Assembly (NCBI RefSeq): GCF_030265065.1
Contig: NC_080416.1
Location: forward strand, 689,501 to 753,500
Reading direction: 5' to 3'
From: Corythoichthys intestinalis
Lineage: Eukaryota; Chordata; Actinopteri; Syngnathiformes; Syngnathidae
DNA length: 64,000 bases
Numbering within the stretch: position 1 is the stretch's first letter; every line of letters starts with the position of its first letter. The position numbers were made by a program, and so were the translations under genes. Below, in pieces: positions 35,667 through 49,900 of the stretch. Below the pieces are notes generated by a model. The model saw only the letters and a list, made by a program, of their open reading frames with translations. It made no database searches and was not told the DNA's origin.

Positions 35667-37060
35667 CTGCAAAGGCACGTAGAACGAGCTTTATTTCATG
35701 CTAGACGAACTAACAGAAATTTGTGAAATTCAAATAAATGCAGTTATTATTACGACAGTCCCTTGGATTTTGTCAAACGTTTATTAGAAAACCAGTTGGA
35801 TTCTTTTCAGCCACATCAATGTCATTCCAAACCATCTTAATGGAGAAAATTGACTCCATTTAGTCATGAGTTTGCTGAATGTAAGACGTTTAACTTTCAA
35901 GTCACTACCAAAACAGCCAAAAAGTTGTCAAGCATATTTCACACACAGCACCTCAGATGTGTTCATTCTTAATTTAACTGCCCAATAATTGCATAGTTTT
36001 TGTTTAGAGAATGATGAATAACAAACTATCCAATGTTGAGGCAATTATATCAATTACTTTTTAACATAATAACCATGTTTTGAAAGTGTAAATCCGCTCC
36101 GTCACATATTATATTGGTCATCGAGTATTGTTTTTATACCAAGAATGTAACACGTAAATATGTTAAACTTAGCATTTTAGAAAGATTCAACTCAAGTAAA
36201 ACAAACTACAAAATTGTCAAACATAAATAACAACATTTTTTACAAAGCATGAATGAATATGTTTTGCTTGAATTAATTCTAAACTTGGAATGATATATTT
36301 GTAATTATATGCAGAGTTTTTCTGCCATGTTTTGCATACAATATTGCACTGACATTTCAATACAACTACGACTAGCACATGACTTGCATCAGACCACAAG
36401 CTTATAATAAGAACCAATACTGGCAGCTAAAATTGAATTAGCCATCCAGGAGCAGCTACCACGCAAGCTTTCACATGCAGAATCTAATAAAAGTAAGGAA
36501 GGTAGGGGAATTGTCCAAAATATTCTGATTATTTCTATTTTTGTTATTTAATTTTGGTAGCATGTGAAGGGCATGTCCTAATTTGTTGAAATACCCACTC
36601 GAGTCAAATATTTACAATATATTTATATAGTCTCATCACATGACTGTGATGCGAAGTCAATATAGCAAGTTTTATACACCATACTTTGTGACAGAACCCA
36701 TGTCCTGTACATGTACATGTGATGACATGGTTATGGGATAACATACATGATGGCTTTAAAATGGGATGCCTCAAAAATAACATTAAAAAGTGAAAACAGA
36801 TGTAAAAGAATTGCGTAAATGTTTATGCGATCACTTTAAGGCGTCATAAATTGTTTATATGAACTAGGGCTACAGGGACAGTCGAATGCTAGGCTAACTA
36901 GCAGCGAGCTAGTCCTGACAGACAAACGTCCCTGTCATGTACGCGTCGACGAACGAAACTGCGTTCATTTTAATACCCCAGCAGGGTTTTTACAGACCGC
37001 ACGCTATCAGTATACACGTCAAAAGTTATCCCAAGTAGAAGTTAGGAATCTTAATTTCAG
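35667..37060. other. Intergenic stretch between c6orf136 and abcf1
   Basis: AT-rich DNA with no supported gene or clear transposon end. Minus-strand TGCCTTTGCAG just above 35666 is an acceptor-like site, so the c6orf136 ATG exon may be spliced to a more upstream leader. Confidence 0.4.
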
Positions 37061-37073
37061 CTAACTTACACAA

Positions 37074-37285
37074 GTGTCACCCGGTCTTGTGTGTCCTTGC
37101 CCGTCCAAACACAAGCACGCCTCTTTCTCACAGTCACAGGAAGGCGTCATGCCACCTTCAGGGACTATGGGAAAATTGCAATAACTATTTGTTGAAATTT
37201 GTGAAGGGCAGAGAATGTTCGAGATGTATGTCGTGACTGTGTTTTGTAGAAGTCCGTCAATAATATCAGTAAAAACGTCTTTCAT
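37074..37285 (-). CDS. Candidate coding exon of an unidentified gene
   Basis: Minus-strand ATG at 37285 opens 71 codons (MKDVFTDIIDGLLQNTVTTY at the start, Cys-rich CDCEKEACLCLDGQGH near the end) running into a strong GTAAGT donor just below 37074. I do not recognise it. It ends in phase 0, so it could in principle splice to c6orf136 exon 2 as an alternative first exon, but that is only a phase match. It may also be a leader exon with an upstream frame, or chance. Confidence 0.3.
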
Positions 37286-37639
37286 CTAGGTGCCGTCAGT
37301 GCAACGTGTCTTCTTTGGTCGGGACGAAAACAAAGGTGTATAGCCTACTGTATTTTGGAAAATTGGGAAACTACGTACTAGACATTCTGGCATCTTCCGG
37401 TCCCGTTACAAAAGTAAAAACAGTATCATTCCAGAAAATACACCAATGGTAATGACTGCATACAATACGGTCATTTCCAGTTTGTGTAATGTATGGCTAA
37501 TCCTTTCCAACAGTAAACGGAGCAAAATTGATGAAACATCAAGTTCATGCATTACATAACTTTTTAATATGATGCCATTTGGCGGAGCAGTTAAGAAAAT
37601 GTATGTCAAAATCAAAAATGATTTCATGGTTTAAAAAAA

Positions 37640-37653
37640 TAAATTTAAAAAAA

Positions 37654-37687
<34 letters not shown>

Positions 37688-37762
37688 AAAATTTAAACAA
37701 ATAAATAATAATAATAATATTAATAATAATAAAAAAATAAATAAATAAAAAAAATTTTAACA
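37640..37762. repeat. AT-rich microsatellite
   Basis: An imperfect AAAT/AAT repeat, about 120 bases, about 220 bases upstream of the abcf1 start codon. Confidence 0.9.
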
Positions 37763-37979
37763 TGATTTCATGGTTGATCTCCGAGTACTCAAATTACACT
37801 GGAAGCGACCACCAAGCACCATCAAACTGGTTTTCTAACCACAGTAAATACCACCGAAGAAGAAAGAAGCAGAAAACGTAGAAGAAGAATCTTCACGCCG
37901 CCAGGCCGCATGACATTTGAGATTCTTAAACCGGTTTTTGGCCACGACACTTTATAAAACTTTGTGAAAACGAAACAAA

Positions 37980-40900
37980 ATGCCTAAAAAAGCGAAAGAA
38001 GAAGCAGAGTGGGTGGGCGATGACGATACCCCAACAACAGGTTAGAAAAATGCTTATTAGGGTGGCTAAGTAGTAAGTAGCCAAGCTAGCAGCCGGCGCC
38101 CGTAGCTCAAACTATCAATCAAAAACAAGAGTACAATATTTACTTGCTAGTGATATTATCGTCATCGTATGACGATTATAATTCGCTTGGGCTATTTGGC
38201 TTGAACGTGACCAAACCAGCATCATTAGGGAAATGTAAAATAAAGCATTTGAATGTTGCTTTTGAAGTTTTTGTGCATAGTGAAATTACGAAAGCCTAAA
38301 AAAAATAGTATAGTATTTTAACTGTTTACTTACACAACAAAATAATTCTGTTCGGTGGGTGTGAAATCTGATGTAGCATAAAGCTATTGTGATAAATTTA
38401 CTTAGGAATAGATGTAATAGAGTGTGACCCTCTTGGAGCCAATAAAATAATTATGGTTTCAAATTAGAACAGAATGTCATTCCATATGGTACTAGGAAAA
38501 CGAGCTAAACAAAACTATTGTTAGCAGTGACGCGTCTGTCGAGTCATGGAAGTGATGCAATACAGTTGTAAGCATGTGCAATGACAGTTGCATTTGCAGT
38601 TTCACTGGTTAACGCACTCATTTCAGTGTTTCTTTAATAGCCCTTAAGAAAAGTTCAAAAGCGTTTAGGTCATCAAATGTCCAGGCATGGAGCGTTGTGT
38701 TAAATATGCTGACGCATATGTTGAATGGCGTACCGCAAGCAACACGTCACTTCCGCTCATTAATATTCATTACATTAGCTACTGTTGCTAAGTAGGGACG
38801 AGCCACCGTTTGTCCTTAATAGGAAATGAATGGAAATCGTGTACGAAGGAGATGTTTACGGAGCTAAACCTACCAATTCTCTCCGAAAATGATGTGCCCG
38901 GCAACAAATTCACTGACAAAGATGTGGAAGAACATAAAAATGTTCAGTTAAAGAGATGGCTTGAGTGTCGAAGGCTAAAAAAGACGAAAAAAAACAAGCC
39001 GACCTAAGCGTAGCCTTAGCTTTTTTATCGACGCGACTGACAATGGCATTCTCCTGTTTCAACAAGCTATCCTTTACCATCAGCCCTGTCTTTTTAATAT
39101 ATCCTCTGGTTGTCCTATGTCTCTGACCGTTCTTGGTGGTAATTTAGTTAGTTTTGTGTAGCGATCGCAAATGTTACTCAGTGACAGCCAACGAACACTT
39201 TAAATTTTTTCATTGATAACAAATCTTAATTCTATAATTTATTTTTATTTACACTTCCTATATATATATAACAAAAACGGTAACAGTGGCAGTCAGATAC
39301 CATTGTAATTCTTTCAAGGTCATTCATTGTCAGACAGAAGCAGTACGGCACAACGTTACGCTAAAAAAATAAGTTAAAAGTTAGAGCTGTCAAAATTATC
39401 GTGTTAACAAGCGGTAATTAATTTTTTAAATTAATCACGTTAAAATATTTGACGCAATTAACGCACATGCCCCGCTCAAACAGATTAAAATGACAGAACA
39501 GTGAAATGTCATCTTGTTAATTGTCTTTTTTGGAGTTTTGTCGCCCTCTGCTGGCGCTTGGGTGCGACTGATTTTATAGGCTTCAGCACCCATGAGCATT
39601 GTGTAAGTAACTATTGACATCAACAATGGCGGGCTACTAGTTTATTTTTTGATTGAAAATTTTACAAATTTTATTAAAACGAAAACATTAAGAGGGGTTT
39701 TAATATAAAATTTTATAACTTGTACTATTATTTATCTTTTAAGAACTACAAGTCTTTCTATCCATGGATCGCTTTAACAGAATGTTAATAATGTTAATGC
39801 CATCTTGTTGATTAGAATAAACAAATACAGTACTTATGTACCGTGTGTTGAATGTATATATCCATCTTGTGTCTCATCTTTCCATTCCTACAATAATTTA
39901 CAGAAAAATATGGCATATTTTATAGATGGTTTGAATTGCGATTAATTACGATTAATTTTCAAGCTGTAATTAACTCGATTAAAAAATTTTAATCGTTTGA
40001 CACCCCTATTAAAAATATAAAAATGGCTTACCTCTTTGTCCTCTGAAAAACCATGCCAACCCAACAAAATGCTTACTGCATATGAAATGTGAATGGATTC
40101 ACCGAGCTGGTGTTAAAGTCCGCGCAAGTTGATTCGGTCTTCATATTTTTTTCCGCCCGAGTTTTTAGTTTCCGGAAACGTATGAAGAAAACATCCCTCA
40201 TGAGTCGTAATGTCTAGAGTCGTTTCTACAAGTTCCAAAAAAAGCAATGCGTGATCGGCATGTTCGTTTTTGAAAGATTACCGGAGAAAAGTAGCACAAT
40301 TTATGTTGTTTCTATGCGAGGGCGGGTCTATAATGTCCCACTTCGGCTTTACTTCCGCTTTACGATTCGACGTCAAGGTCTAAAAATAGCATGCGTGTGG
40401 TACGCCATTGTTGATATTGTGGCACGCCTGGTGGATCTCAATGTCATTGCAAGCGGTTTTGTTGAACGTAACAATAACAATTCAGTGACCTACAATATAA
40501 TTTAGGGCAATCAATTATATCTAATCTGACTGAAGATAAATAGTCGGTACATAATGTGATTATGCGATGAACACTGAGTGTAATTGTAATTAATGTGATG
40601 TTGCATTTGTACTTTCCTTTTTAGTTTTTTTTTTTTTTTTTTACTTCCAATCTGATTTTTCTTATTTGGAGTTCAATTATTTTCTGCATGTAGCTACTGA
40701 AAAACAGTGAAAACCTATCCACTGTGCTCATTTGAAAAGCACCTGTTTAATCTTTGTCTGAAAGGAGACGATTCAAATGTCTGTAAAATGATTGAGCTGT
40801 ATCGTAACATTTAACAAGTATTTGTGAAATATTTTGACATTTTGAGATCCAATACGCTTCCTCCACTCCACAGAAAAAGCCGTGAAAAAGGGAAAGAAAG

Positions 40901-43900
40901 ATAAGAAGGGGAAAAAGAGTGTGAGTACTCTCCTCACGGTGTCCATTCTTCCCATTTACGGCTCAATTTATCTTCGATTGAATTGATTTGCTGTGACTTG
41001 TTTCACTACAGTTTTTTGAGGAACTCCAGACAGAAGAAGTACCCGAAAAGGAAGATGAAGTTCCGGCAAAGGATGCTAAGCAGGTAGTCACTCCTTGCCC
41101 TAAATCCGGATGCCTATATTTTAACTTGCAGTGTTGTTTTTCTCCGCCCTTTTAATTTTCGTGCTAGTCTTTTAGATGAAATACTTATTCGTCTTGCCAT
41201 TTCAAACTGCTATGTGTTTAGGTCTTCTAATTTTAACAGCTGTATTCAGTGTTGGATGACATCTTTTCAGCCTCATAAAAAGAAGAAGGATCGGCGGAAA
41301 GGAAAGGCCGGAGATGCGGGCAATGAGAGCGACGAAGATGTCATGCTGAAGTTAAAAACGCTCTCCGTACAAGCTAGCGACGAGGAAGACGAGGCCGGTA
41401 CGGAGACTGCGCGCCATAGTGTTGTTGTTTCATCACCGTTATTAAAGCTTCCTTTTCCTGCTGACAGTTACTGCTCCCAAGAAAGGAAACAAGAAGGCCA
41501 AGGTTTGCTATCGTCTATTCGCGTCAGTCATTCTTCTTATTCTGGTGGCGTCAAGGATTTATGATGTCCTTCAGGGGGGAAACATTTTTGCAGCTCTCAG
41601 CCAGGGAATGAGCGATGAGGACGACAACTCCAACTTGGATGAGGAAGACGAACGAGAAAAAAAGGTACAAATGAAGTGAATTTGGTTTGTTTGTCTGATG
41701 GAAATAGTCAAGTGCATAACATGAAAATTTAGCGCTGTCTACATACAGTGCTGGCCAAAAGTATTGGCACCCCTGTAATTCTGTTCGATAATGCTCAATT
41801 TCTCCCAGAAAATGATTGCAAATACAAATGCTTTGGTAGTAATATCGTCATTTATTTTGCTTGCAATGAAAAAACACAAAAGAGAATGAAAAATAAATGA
41901 AATCATTATCATTTTACATTTACACAAAACTCCAAAAATAGGCCGGACATAAGTATTGGCACCCTTTGAAAAATCATGTGATGCGTCTCTAATTTGTGTC
42001 ATTAACAGCACCTGTTACCTACCTGTGGCACATAACAGGTGGTGGCAATAACTAAATCACACTTGCAGCCAGTTAAAATGGATTAAAGTTGACTCAACCT
42101 TTGTCCCATGTCCCTGTGTGTATCACATTGAGCATGGAGAAAAGAAAGAAGACCAAAGAACTGTTTGAGAAGCAATATTGTGAGGAAGCATGGGCAATCT
42201 CAAGTCCATCTCCAAAGACCTGAATGTTCCTGTGTCTACCGTGCGCAGTGTCACCAATAAGTGTAAAGCCCACGGCACTATGGCTAACCTCCCTAGATGT
42301 GGACGGAATTGCTGAGAGATTTCAACGAAAGATTGTGCGGATGGTGGATAAAGAACCTCGTCTAATATCCAAACAAGCTCAAGCTCTCCCGCAGTCTGAG
42401 GGTACACCAGTGTCAACCCGTACTATCCATCGGCGTCTGAATGAAAAGGGACTCCATGGTAGGATACCCAGGAAGACCCCACTTCTGACATAAAAAAGCC
42501 TGGCTGGAGTTTGCCAAAACTTACCTGAGAGAGCTTAAAAACATTTTGGAAGAATGTTCTCTTGTCAGATGAGACAAAAGTAGAGCTTTTTGGGAAAAGG
42601 CATCAACATAGAGTTTACAGGGAAAAAAACGAGGCGTTCAAAGAAAAGAACACAGTCCCCACTGTCAAACAAGGTTCCCTGATGTTTTGGGCTTGCTTTG
42701 CTACCTCTGGCACTGGACTGCTTGACCGTGTGCATGGCATGAAGTCTGAAGACAACCAACAAATTTTGCAGCATAATGTAGAAAGCTGGGTCTCCCTCAG
42801 CGGTCATGGGTCTTCCAGCTGGACAATGACCCAAAACACACTTCAAGAAGCTCTAGAAATGGTTTGAGAAAAAGCACTGGAGACTTCTAAAGTGAGTCCA
42901 GACCTGAATCCCATAGTACACCTGTGGCGAGATCTGAAAATAGCACCCTTCAAATCTCAGAGACCTGGAGCAATTGGCCAAAGAAAAAGTCAAAAATTCC
43001 AGCAGAGCAGTGTAAGAAACTCACTAATGGATATCAGACGCGGTTGTTCGCAGTTATTTTGTCTAAAGGTTGTACTACCAAGTATTAGGCTGTGGGTGCC
43101 AATGCTTTTGTCCGGCCCATTTTTGGAGTTTTGTGTAAAATGATAGGTAGACACAGGAACATTTCGGTCTTTGGAGATGGACTTGAGATTGCCCATGCTT
43201 CCTCACAATATTGCTTCTCAAGTCCTCAAACAGCTCTTTGGTCTTCTTTCTTTTCTCCATGCTCAATGTGGTACACACAAGGACACAGGCCAAAAGTTGA
43301 GTCGACTTTAATCCATTTTAACTGGGTGCAAGTGTGATTTAGTGATTGCCACCACCTGTTATGTGCCACAGGTAAGTAACAGGTGCTGTTGATGACACAA
43401 ATTAGAGACGCATCACATGATTTTTCAAAGGGTGCCAATACTTATGTCCGGCCTATTTTGGGAGTTTTGTGTAAAATGATAATGATTTCATTTATTTTTC
43501 TTTTGTGTTTTTTCATTGCAAGCAAAATAAATGAAGATATTAATACCACAGCATTTCAATACTTTTGGCCAGCACTGTACAGTAGATACAGAGAGTAGGA
43601 ATGTCCCTGATCCGAGCACGTGCTCGTAAATCGGCCCCGATCACGTCATAGAAGATCGTAATCCGCTGAAAAAGATCGATTATTTCTTTATTATGAAGTA
43701 TTGAGTCATTGACGGGGATACACGTCCAATCCATTCTGACTGGGAGACTTGACAGCGATCTATCGGCATTAGCGGCAGTGAAACATGATCACTCAGTGCC
43801 GACCTTCCTTGTTAAAATAAATTGGACATGACTATAAATATTGAAGCTGTTTTTTTTTTCTTTGAAAAAACAATTTCCCAATATTTAATTTAAAGCGACT

Positions 43901-46900
43901 TGACTTTCCTTTTCTGATCATAACGCTACAGTTTATGCATGTTGCGTACAGGAGGCTGAGAACGGCAAGAAAAAAGATAAAGCTAAACCTCAGGTGAAGG
44001 TGGGTGTTCTATCGGTGCTCTCTTTCGGTCTTTCCTCAGTTCAACTCTCACTTTTCAACTTTTTCATTTAATACTGTATACTCAACAGCATGTGTTTTTC
44101 TGTCTTGTGTGCACAGCTACCGCCTGTTGCGTGCTTTTGCTTTTTTTAGCAATCTACTTTTAACCGTTATTTTATTTTTATTCCTTTACTCACCAGAATA
44201 TAATGATGAGAATACAAAAGACAAATTAAATGTGCTTTAAAATCCCTGCACGCTTTTTTTGTTGCATTATTATTTTTTTCCTGTAATGTTTGAAAATGTC
44301 CATGCAGAGCAAGAAACCTGAGCCATCGCAGGACGACGATGAAGACGAAGGGGACAAAAGTGACGGCAATGATATGATGATGGTTTGTATTGGTTCAAAA
44401 TTGTTTTGGGCCGATTCTTTGTTTTAACATTTGGCAATGTCCAAGCAGAGTGCGGAGGATGTCATCGCAGAGCAGGCCAAGGAGCAACAAGACGATGACC
44501 CCTTTTCTAACCTCAGCAAGAAGGAAAAAAAGAAGAAGAAAAAATTGGTACATTACTGAACATGCAGTGAAATATTGCATATGCAGTAGCGCCCAGATTA
44601 AGACACGTCTAAGAACATATTACTTGGTGAGGTGCCTGTGACAATGTTGTGGCATTAGCAGTGCATACAGTGGCTCGAGTCTTTTTCTGGGGATAAAAAC
44701 CACAATTTAGTATCAACTACTGTGTGTATACTATAGCATAAAATACTTAGGGCTCTGGACTAACTAAGTTTACAGTTTTCTAAAAAAAAAATTAAAAAAT
44801 ACATATATATGGCGGAAAACACTCAGGTGACTTGAAGTCAATGACTCTCATCATTGGAAAGCTTAAAATCTCAATTTTCTGGGGGAAGAAAATTTTTGAA
44901 CAGGAGGGCATTTAAAAAAAAAAAAAAAAAAAAAAATTGAACCATAACTCGAGGTGAGAGCATAATTAAAGACACATTGATTTTAACGAGATGTTATCGC
45001 GTACTTACCTTGTTGCGATCCAAAAACTCTGTGTAGCATGTATCACCGAGTGTCAAGACACAGCTGTGAATGGCCATAGCCGGACTTTTTGGGGATTTTA
45101 TGGGTGAAATGCGGTAATATAACAAGGGTCGCAAGGCAAAAATCGCAGACATCAAGGAATGCTCGAGATTTTCTTTTTCAAATATTTACCTTTTTAAACG
45201 TTTCTTTTTCAGTTTTTTCATTGTTTGGATCAATTATTTATCATCTAAAATATTGGGGAAAATGCAACAGTAACGAAAAAATACAATTAAGCGATAGTTA
45301 TGAGGTAGATATCATTGACTTTTTTACAGACGCCATTTTTTTCATTGTGACGTCATTTGTTTAAAAGTTTAAAATATGCGAGTGAATTTTTTTGTCCTCT
45401 TTTTTTAAACTAAATATTAGACAGTGATTAATGATTCTAAGCTAAAAATGACATTTCAAATAATAAATAAAATTACTGTCTTTTCATGGCTGGGTTGAAA
45501 CAAAAGCGGTTGCGCGACGTCTGTAAACGGGGGTCTCAAGGATAAAAATGGACAAATTAAAAATAATTTAAGGGGTTTATGTGCCATGAATCTGCTATGG
45601 CAGCATGTAGACATATTGTTCTGTCAAACACAAAAGTTCTTTTGGCTTAAAATACAGCAGTTTCTTTTAAATATTGGTGCAAAAGCAGAAACTTCCCTGT
45701 GTTTTCCACCATATGTTTTTTTTCCCCCCTTTTCATTGCGCATTTTTTGGCTGGTGCGACTTATAGTCCAAAAATACGGTACTAGCCTGGGGGTGGGGTG
45801 CATCTATAACCAATTTATAATTGAATCGTAGCCTCTGAATCGTAATCGAATTGTTAGGTGCCCCAAGATTCCCACCTCTTTTACTAGGAGTGGGAACCTC
45901 TTGGTACCTCACGATACGATACGATTTGCGATACGAAGCTCACGATAACGATGATCTGACGATATGGCGATACAACGATTATCGATACATTGGTCAGGAA
46001 ATCATTCTAGGATATTCTCCCAAAAACTAACAGAAAAACAAGCTTCTAGTGTGAATTGGAATGAGGTTATCACTAGTAGACGTCCAATCATTTGAACTGG
46101 GAGGGTGGCAACCATTCGCTGCCATCCCTCCCACTTCAAACGGATTGAAGGTCTATGGCTGTCAGTGGCAGTCAATGCCAGGCAATTAGGTCATTTTGGG
46201 CCAGTTAAGGTCTCACTGGAACAGCACCAAACAAAAGTTCCAGCATCATCACCTTGTCAAGAATCTGCAATGGACAAGGTATCAAGAGTCAAGAATCTGC
46301 ATTGGACAAGGTGATGATGCTGGAACTTTTGTTTGGTGCTGTTCCAGTGAGATTTACAAAGATGATTGCCTGAAGAAATTCCCTCAGTAAACATTGACAC
46401 CTTTTTAAAACGATATCTCGATTCTTGGCAGGAGCATATCGATAACCTTTTGGAATACAAAGTATCACGATATATAACCATTTTGATATTTTGTCACACC
46501 CCTATCTAGTACTGTAACATGTTTATAACTTTAGTTCAAATTTTTTAAAAAAATGTTTTCCTTTACTCGATTGGGACTCTGTATCGGCAGATTCTAATCA
46601 GGTGACTCGGACTTGAGTGCAAAAATATACTTAGTAAAATAAAAGTAATGTGTTACTAGTGCTAACAACTAGAGCTGTCAAACGATTAAAATTTTTAATC
46701 GAGTGAATTACAGCTTGAAAATGAATTAATTGTAATTAATCGCAATTCAAACCATGTATAAAATATGCCATATTTTTCTGTAAGCTATTGTTGGAATGGA
46801 AAGAGAAGACACAAGACGGAAATATACATTCAACATACGGCACATAAGTACTGTATTTGTTTATTCTAACAATAAATCAACAAGATGGCATTAACATTAT

Positions 46901-49900
46901 TAACATTCTCTTAAAGCGATCCATGGATTGAAAGACTCTTAAAAGTTCTTAAAAGATAAATGTTAGTACGAGTTATAGAAATTTTATATTAAAACTCCCT
47001 CTTATTGTTTTCGTTTTGTTAAAATTTGTAAAATTTTCAATCAAAAAATAAACAAGTAGCTCACCATAGTTGATGTCAATAATTACACAATGCTCACTCA
47101 TGGTACTAACTAGAGGTGTGCAAAATTTCCGATTCTTGGATTATTCGCGATTCGGCCGTGGAAGATTCGAGAACGATTCACAAACATCCAAATTCCGATT
47201 ACTGAAATATGCCAAGTAAAGCGGAAGTACAACACACTCAGCGCGCCGCGCGGTCAATGAGGAACGGAGCGAGAGTAGCTAAACATCATGCTTCTCATTA
47301 CCCGGCCCCTCGGGTAACGCCAATGCTCAACTCGCGGCTCTCGCTCAACTCATGCCACGAGATAAAAAAACACAACAACATACCTGACTGCTGCCAAAAA
47401 GCTGCTACTAAGTACATCCACATAATGTTATCATTTATATAGGACTAGATGCAATATAGATTCGGTAGCGTTAGCAGCACACCTACAAAAAGCTAGATGC
47501 GGGCGTTAGTAAACGGCCGCCATCTTAAAGCAGTACACTTCCCTGCAAGGCTGTTGTAGCGAACCTTCCAAGCAAACCTAATTAACTTTTTATCTAAAAT
47601 ACTCCTAAATCAGTAAAATATTGACTTGAATCTACCTTTAAAATAGTTTTAAAACTTTCACATGTCGAAAGTAGACAAAAGGGAAATTATGGAATAACTG
47701 GAGCAATTTTAACAACTTTACGGTTGATTCACAAGATTAAATTAATTGAATGTAGTTTAAAGCTGCTGATACAGAATGGGTTAGGGACTTGAGTTTTTTA
47801 TTTACTGTTATTTTTGTATATTTGTTTACTGCTATATGTTAACTTGAAACTGAAATAGTAGTTTGGTTTAGCCTGAGAGTATTTTTGAACAATTTTGGAA
47901 CTAATGTACAAAACATAAAAATAAAAAAAAAGGAGGGGGTGCATCAATAATCGTTTTATAATCGAATCGGAGCCTCTGAATCGTAATCGAATCGTTAGGT
48001 GCCCAAAGATTCCCAGCTCTAGTACTAACCCATAAAATCAGTTGGACCCAAGCGCCAGCAGAGGGCGCCAAACACCAAAAAAAACAAGTAACAAGCAGAC
48101 ATTACATTGTACTGTCATTTTAATCTTTGAGCGGAGCATGTGCGTTTAATTTTAAAAAAAATAATTACCGCCCGTTAACGCAATAATTTTGAGAGCCCTA
48201 CCAACAACCTCTGATTGTTACATTTTCATGGGTCTGCGTACACATCTGTTTGTAGATGGAGTACGAGCGTCAGGTGGCGAGCCTCCGTGCTCAAAACGCC
48301 CTGGAAGGAGATTTCTCCATTTCCCAAGCTGAAATGTCCTCCAGACAGGCCATGCTGGAGAACGCTTCTGATATCAAGGTTAACCTCTACTTTATGAATG
48401 CTGGAAGCACTGAAATGAGCTCACACAAAGTCCTGTTCTGTGTCACGTAGCTGGAAAGGTTCAGCATTTCTGCTCATGGCAAAGAGCTTTTTGTCAATGC
48501 GGACCTCTTAATAGTGGCGGGTAGAAGATACGGTTTGGTGGGACCAAATGGGTAAATATTTTTCCTGTCACTTCAGAATCTGTGGACCTAAAAAAGCTGT
48601 AATAACCCTTCTAATGATTTTCTCTAGGAAAGGGAAGACCACATTATTGAAACATATAGCTAACAGAGCTCTTAGCATTCCCCCCAACATCGACGTGCTA
48701 CTTTGTGAGCAAGGTAAGAACATTCTCTTCCATCATCTTGGCAGTGCGCTTTTGTCCCGCTCACACGTGCCCTCGTGCGTGCAAACAGAGGTGGTGGCCG
48801 ACGACACGCCGGCGGTACAGGCTGTGCTGAAGGCTGATACCCGCCGCCTGAAGCTGCTGCAAGAGGAGAAGCAGCTTCAGGCCCGCCTGGAGAAGGGAGA
48901 GGACAGTGTGGCAGAAAGACTAGATAAGGTCTTTCACTTATATAGGCAATTCAATCTGGTTGTCCACGCCCGATTTGTATGCGATGGCCACCGAATGCAT
49001 TTTAGTTTGAGTTTTTGACCGATTTGATTGTTTCCTCCTATCAGGTTTATGAGGAGCTGAGGGTGATCGGAGCCGCAGCGGCTGAGGCCAAGGCGAGAAG
49101 AATTTTAGCCGGTTTGTCATTTACCCCCGAGATGCAGAACAGAGCCACCAGAAGGTTCTCGGGAGGCTGGAGAATGAGAGTCTCCCTTGCCAGGTAGATT
49201 TGAAAATGTTTGAGGGTCCATCGAGTTTCTGCTCATTGATCTCTAACACATCCGCAGAGCTCTGTTCATGGAACCCACCTTACTGATGCTTGATGAACCC
49301 ACCAACCATCTAGACCTGAACGCTGTCATCTGGCTTAACAAGTATGTAAACAGAAATTTCCCATCTCTCAAAGCTTGCTATAAAGTATTGGCTTTTAAAA
49401 TGTTATACTGAAAATGTCATGTAATGTTATTTCAGACTCCATAGTAAGCATGGCAAATTCTATTGCTAGTGAACTTGGCTTTTTTTTTTTTTTTTTAATA
49501 ACTGCAACAAGTTGGACAAGAAAATACACAAATATGATTGTGTTAGTGACTAAAGGCGCTTCATTATAAATATATTGATATATATGTTGATTTATATTGC
49601 TGTTCAAAGTAGCACATTATAGCTTGCACAAAGGAACGTCCTAAATGGGTTTCAATTTTAAATGTTCATAGTTGGGTCATTTTAGCAGAATTTTACAAAA
49701 TAGTTCAGGATTGTGAAGGAATCTGACCTTCTAGCCAGATTGCCGGAATCCCGCCAGCCAAACCGCCAGACCCGTGCTGGCGCGACCCCAAAGCTAAACC
49801 CCGACAACCCGGCCAAAAGGCCAAACTCAGCGTTCATCTTAGTCTTAACTGCTTGTACTGGCTCCATTTTGAAAGCTGGAAAAAGGCTTTGAAGCACAAG

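Noticed and set aside
35520-35709. Plus-strand open frame ending ...SAKARRTSFISC with a nearby AATAAA, looking like a last exon
   Set aside because: The minus strand of the same bases gives a presequence-like first exon that joins c6orf136 exon 2 in phase, and no upstream plus-strand exons were found.
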